NCBI GenBank assembly: GCA_030640695.1
Contig: DAOWIX010000147.1
Location: 1-7,165, forward strand
Source of the DNA: Deltaproteobacteria bacterium
Lineage (GTDB): Bacteria > Desulfobacterota > Anaeroferrophillalia > Anaeroferrophillales > Tharpellaceae
Length of the DNA: 7,165 bases
Direction: 5' to 3'
How positions within the stretch are numbered: the stretch's first letter is position 1; the number at the start of each line of letters is the position of its first letter. Below are positions 5,382-7,165 of this stretch, in pieces. Below the pieces are notes generated by a model that was not told the origin of the DNA, made no database searches, and was given only the letters and a program-made list of their open reading frames with translations. The translations under genes were made by a program, and so were the position numbers.

Positions 5382-5410
5382 ATTATAGTAATTTGTGGCC
5401 TTGCCGTCAA
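5382..5410 (-). promoter_or_regulatory. Sigma70-type promoter of the diguanylate cyclase gene
   Basis: On the minus strand, TTGACG (5410-5405) is followed after exactly 17 nt by TATAAT (5387-5382). This is a 5/6 match at -35 and a perfect -10 at ideal spacing. Transcription should start near 5375, giving a leader of about 75 nt. I see no c-di-GMP riboswitch in that leader. Confidence 0.85.
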
Positions 5411-5484
5411 GAAAATAAACTTATGTAAAAACTGTTTCCATGATAAAGCTTTCCCGGTGCTATTCGGTTACAATTTTGCTGGAA

Positions 5485-5513
5485 TTGAGGGGCGGTCATT
5501 TTTCTCTTCTAAT
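5485..5513 (+). promoter_or_regulatory. Candidate sigma70-type promoter of the ABC1/UbiB gene
   Basis: TTGAGG (5485-5490), a 17-nt spacer, then TCTAAT (5508-5513): 4/6 and 5/6 matches to consensus at ideal spacing. It would give a leader of roughly 75-80 nt before ATG 5598. The region 5301-5597 between the two divergent genes holds this site and the cyclase promoter, and I see no gene in it. Confidence 0.55.
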
Positions 5514-5597
5514 AAAAACTCTTACATGCTAAGCAAAAAGTAAACCGGACACGGCAGTTTAAAAATTAACACTCTTCTTTTCTTGAAAATCACTCCT

Positions 5598-7165
5598 ATG
5601 GATATATTTCACATTGATCGTACCTACCGTAATATTCGGCGCTATCGCCAGATTGTTTCGGTCTTTATAAAGTATGGCTTTGGTGGTCTTCTTGAGCAGC
5701 TCAATCTCGACTACTATCTAGCTCTGGGCAAGAGTCTGATCACCTTGCAGCGCATCAAACGTGATGATCTGATCCGTTTTTCCAAAGGTGAGCGTTTGCG
5801 AATGGCCCTTGAAGAGTTGGGGCCTACCTTTGTCAAGTTGGGACAGTTACTTTCAACCCGGCCCGACTTGGTCTCTCCTGATATCCTGCTTGAGTTGCGT
5901 AAGCTCCAGGACAAAGTCCCCGGTTTCTCCTTTATAGAAGTCAAAAAACAGATCGAGACTTCACTGGGGTGCTCATTGAAGGAAACTTTCCAAGAGTTTT
6001 CTCGAGAGCCGGTTGCCGCTGCTTCGATTTCACAGGTACATCGGGCCCGACTGAAAGATGGCACTGAGGTCGCAGTAAAAGTCCAGCGCCCGGAAATCGA
6101 TGAGCTGATTGCCACCGATATCGATATCATGTATACGCTGGCGGAGCTGGCGGCTAAGCATATAAGTGAGATGGAGCCCTATCAGCCGACTCTGTTGGTT
6201 CGGGAGTTTGCCAAAAATATCCGACTTGAACTTGACTTCCATGTCGAAGGGCGCAATATCGACCGCTTTGCCAATAATTTCGCCAAAGATCCAACCGTTC
6301 ATATTCCCACTGTCTATTGGGCTCAGAGTAGCAGCAAGATATTAACTCTTGAATGGATTGACGGTATTAAGGTTGATGAATTACAAAAAAGAGGGGAGGC
6401 TGATTGCAATCCTGTCATCTTGGCAGCTAATGGGGCTGACTTTATCTTAAGACAGATTCTTGAATTCGGTCTTTTTCATGGCGATCCGCATCCCGGAAAC
6501 CTCTTTGTTCTGCCCGGAAATGTCATCGCTCCGATCGATTTCGGTCTTGTCGGTCGTCTTGATGATGAACTCGCAACCGCCTTGCTTGATCTGCTGCTTT
6601 CACTCCTACAACAGGATGTACAAGGGTTGTTGCGAGTGCTGTTCAAGATCGGAGTTGTCGATGAAGAGAAGGTGAATTTAAGAGAATTAAGAGCTGATCT
6701 TTTTGACCTTATGGACCGTTATGTCGGTGTTTCTTTAAAAAATCTTCGTCTCCAGAGTCTGGTGCAGGACTTTATTCGCATCATCAGTTTTCATCAGATT
6801 CGTTTTTTACCCGACTTTATGCTTTTATTGAGGGTTCTTATCTCGGTTGAAGCAACCGCCCGCAAACTTGACCCTTTATTTGATTTTTTCAATCACGCTG
6901 CTCCTCTGGTACAGAAACTGGCGGAGAAACGTTTTTCTCCAGAACATATGCAAAAAATTGTCAGTTCTCAGTTGCGAGAGCTCTCATCTCTGCTTGAGAT
7001 TGTCCCGGGTGCGACTCGCGACATCCTAAAAAAATTAAGCCGTGGCCGTTTACGTTTTGAGTTCGAACATTTAGGTCTCGATCTTTTCGGTAAAAATCTT
7101 GACCGAATCGCCAACCGGATCTCTTTTACGATGGTGGTATCAGCCATTATCATCGCCTCATCAAT
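5598..7165 (+). CDS. ubiB: ABC1/UbiB (AarF) family atypical kinase, 3' end outside window
   Basis: An open frame of 522 codons that runs off the right edge; the family is usually about 540-560 residues, so only the C-terminal tail is missing. UbiB-family signatures in order: KxGQ (Lys80-Gln83, in LGPTFVKLGQLLSTRPD), the Ala-rich loop AAASISQVH (140-148) that replaces the protein-kinase Gly-rich loop, VAVKVQRP with Lys161, the ExD motif ELDF (Glu211, Asp213), the catalytic loop HGDPHPGN (294-301) and DFG (314-316). The last residues (FTMVVSAIIIASS) begin the expected C-terminal membrane anchor. UbiB proteins support ubiquinone or related isoprenoid-lipid metabolism, with ATPase more than protein-kinase activity. 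In an anaerobe the partner could be menaquinone or another lipid. ATG 5598 gives a typical N-terminus (IDRTYRNIRRYRQI) but has no visible Shine-Dalgarno. Divergent from the cyclase gene. Confidence 0.93.
   Translation, partial: MDIFHIDRTYRNIRRYRQIVSVFIKYGFGGLLEQLNLDYYLALGKSLITLQRIKRDDLIRFSKGERLRMALEELGPTFVKLGQLLSTRPDLVSPDILLELRKLQDKVPGFSFIEVKKQIETSLGCSLKETFQEFSREPVAAASISQVHRARLKDGTEVAVKVQRPEIDELIATDIDIMYTLAELAAKHISEMEPYQPTLLVREFAKNIRLELDFHVEGRNIDRFANNFAKDPTVHIPTVYWAQSSSKILTLEWIDGIKVDELQKRGEADCNPVILAANGADFILRQILEFGLFHGDPHPGNLFVLPGNVIAPIDFGLVGRLDDELATALLDLLLSLLQQDVQGLLRVLFKIGVVDEEKVNLRELRADLFDLMDRYVGVSLKNLRLQSLVQDFIRIISFHQIRFLPDFMLLLRVLISVEATARKLDPLFDFFNHAAPLVQKLAEKRFSPEHMQKIVSSQLRELSSLLEIVPGATRDILKKLSRGRLRFEFEHLGLDLFGKNLDRIANRISFTMVVSAIIIASS

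Noticed and set aside
5714..6302. Minus-strand open frames within the right-hand gene
   Set aside because: They are shadows of the ABC1/UbiB coding frame, which carries all the family motifs on the plus strand.

Overview
The window looks like chromosomal DNA of an anaerobic Desulfobacterota-type bacterium (Desulfuromonadia or a relative). This is an inference from gene content: a HesB/IscA-like selenoprotein, a DUF362-ferredoxin protein, a small DUF2582-type winged-helix protein and an ABC1/UbiB kinase, all in moderately AT-rich DNA. No rRNA, tRNA, CRISPR array or transposase gene is visible.

Layout. Positions 1-143 hold no convincing gene but can fold, and may be the 3' part of a structured RNA cut by the window edge. 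A perfect bidirectional terminator (144-172) follows. On the minus strand, 191-517 is a complete HesB/IscA-like gene interrupted by an in-frame TGA at codon 33. The surroundings of that TGA, and a hairpin with a GGUC loop at the correct distance behind it, show that it encodes selenocysteine and is not a nonsense mutation. Next comes a 129-bp inverted-ended repeat (562-690). A plus-strand cluster follows: galE (800-1822), a winged-helix protein overlapping it by 8 bp (1815-2012), a DUF362 protein with a 2[4Fe-4S] tail (2018-3115), a palindromic CACGAAA-type repeat (3148-3215) and a metallo-beta-lactamase-fold hydrolase (3225-4112). A second copy of the 129-bp repeat (4109-4237) sits exactly at the end of the hydrolase gene and supplies its stop codon. 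A convergent minus-strand gene encodes a soluble GGDEF diguanylate cyclase (4317-5300) with a near-consensus promoter. Divergent from it, an ABC1/UbiB-family gene starts at 5598 and runs off the right edge.

How the parts relate. galE and the winged-helix gene are translationally coupled, and the DUF362 gene follows after 5 nt, so these three are probably one transcript. The hydrolase may be on the same transcript, or separated by the palindromic repeat. The two 129-bp copies are in direct orientation and bracket this cluster. They look like a non-autonomous mobile element, about 93% identical, one with a probable target duplication. The most notable points are the selenoprotein hidden behind a TGA, its SECIS element, and the insertion that replaced a gene's stop codon while changing only one residue. 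I see no wholly new multi-gene system.
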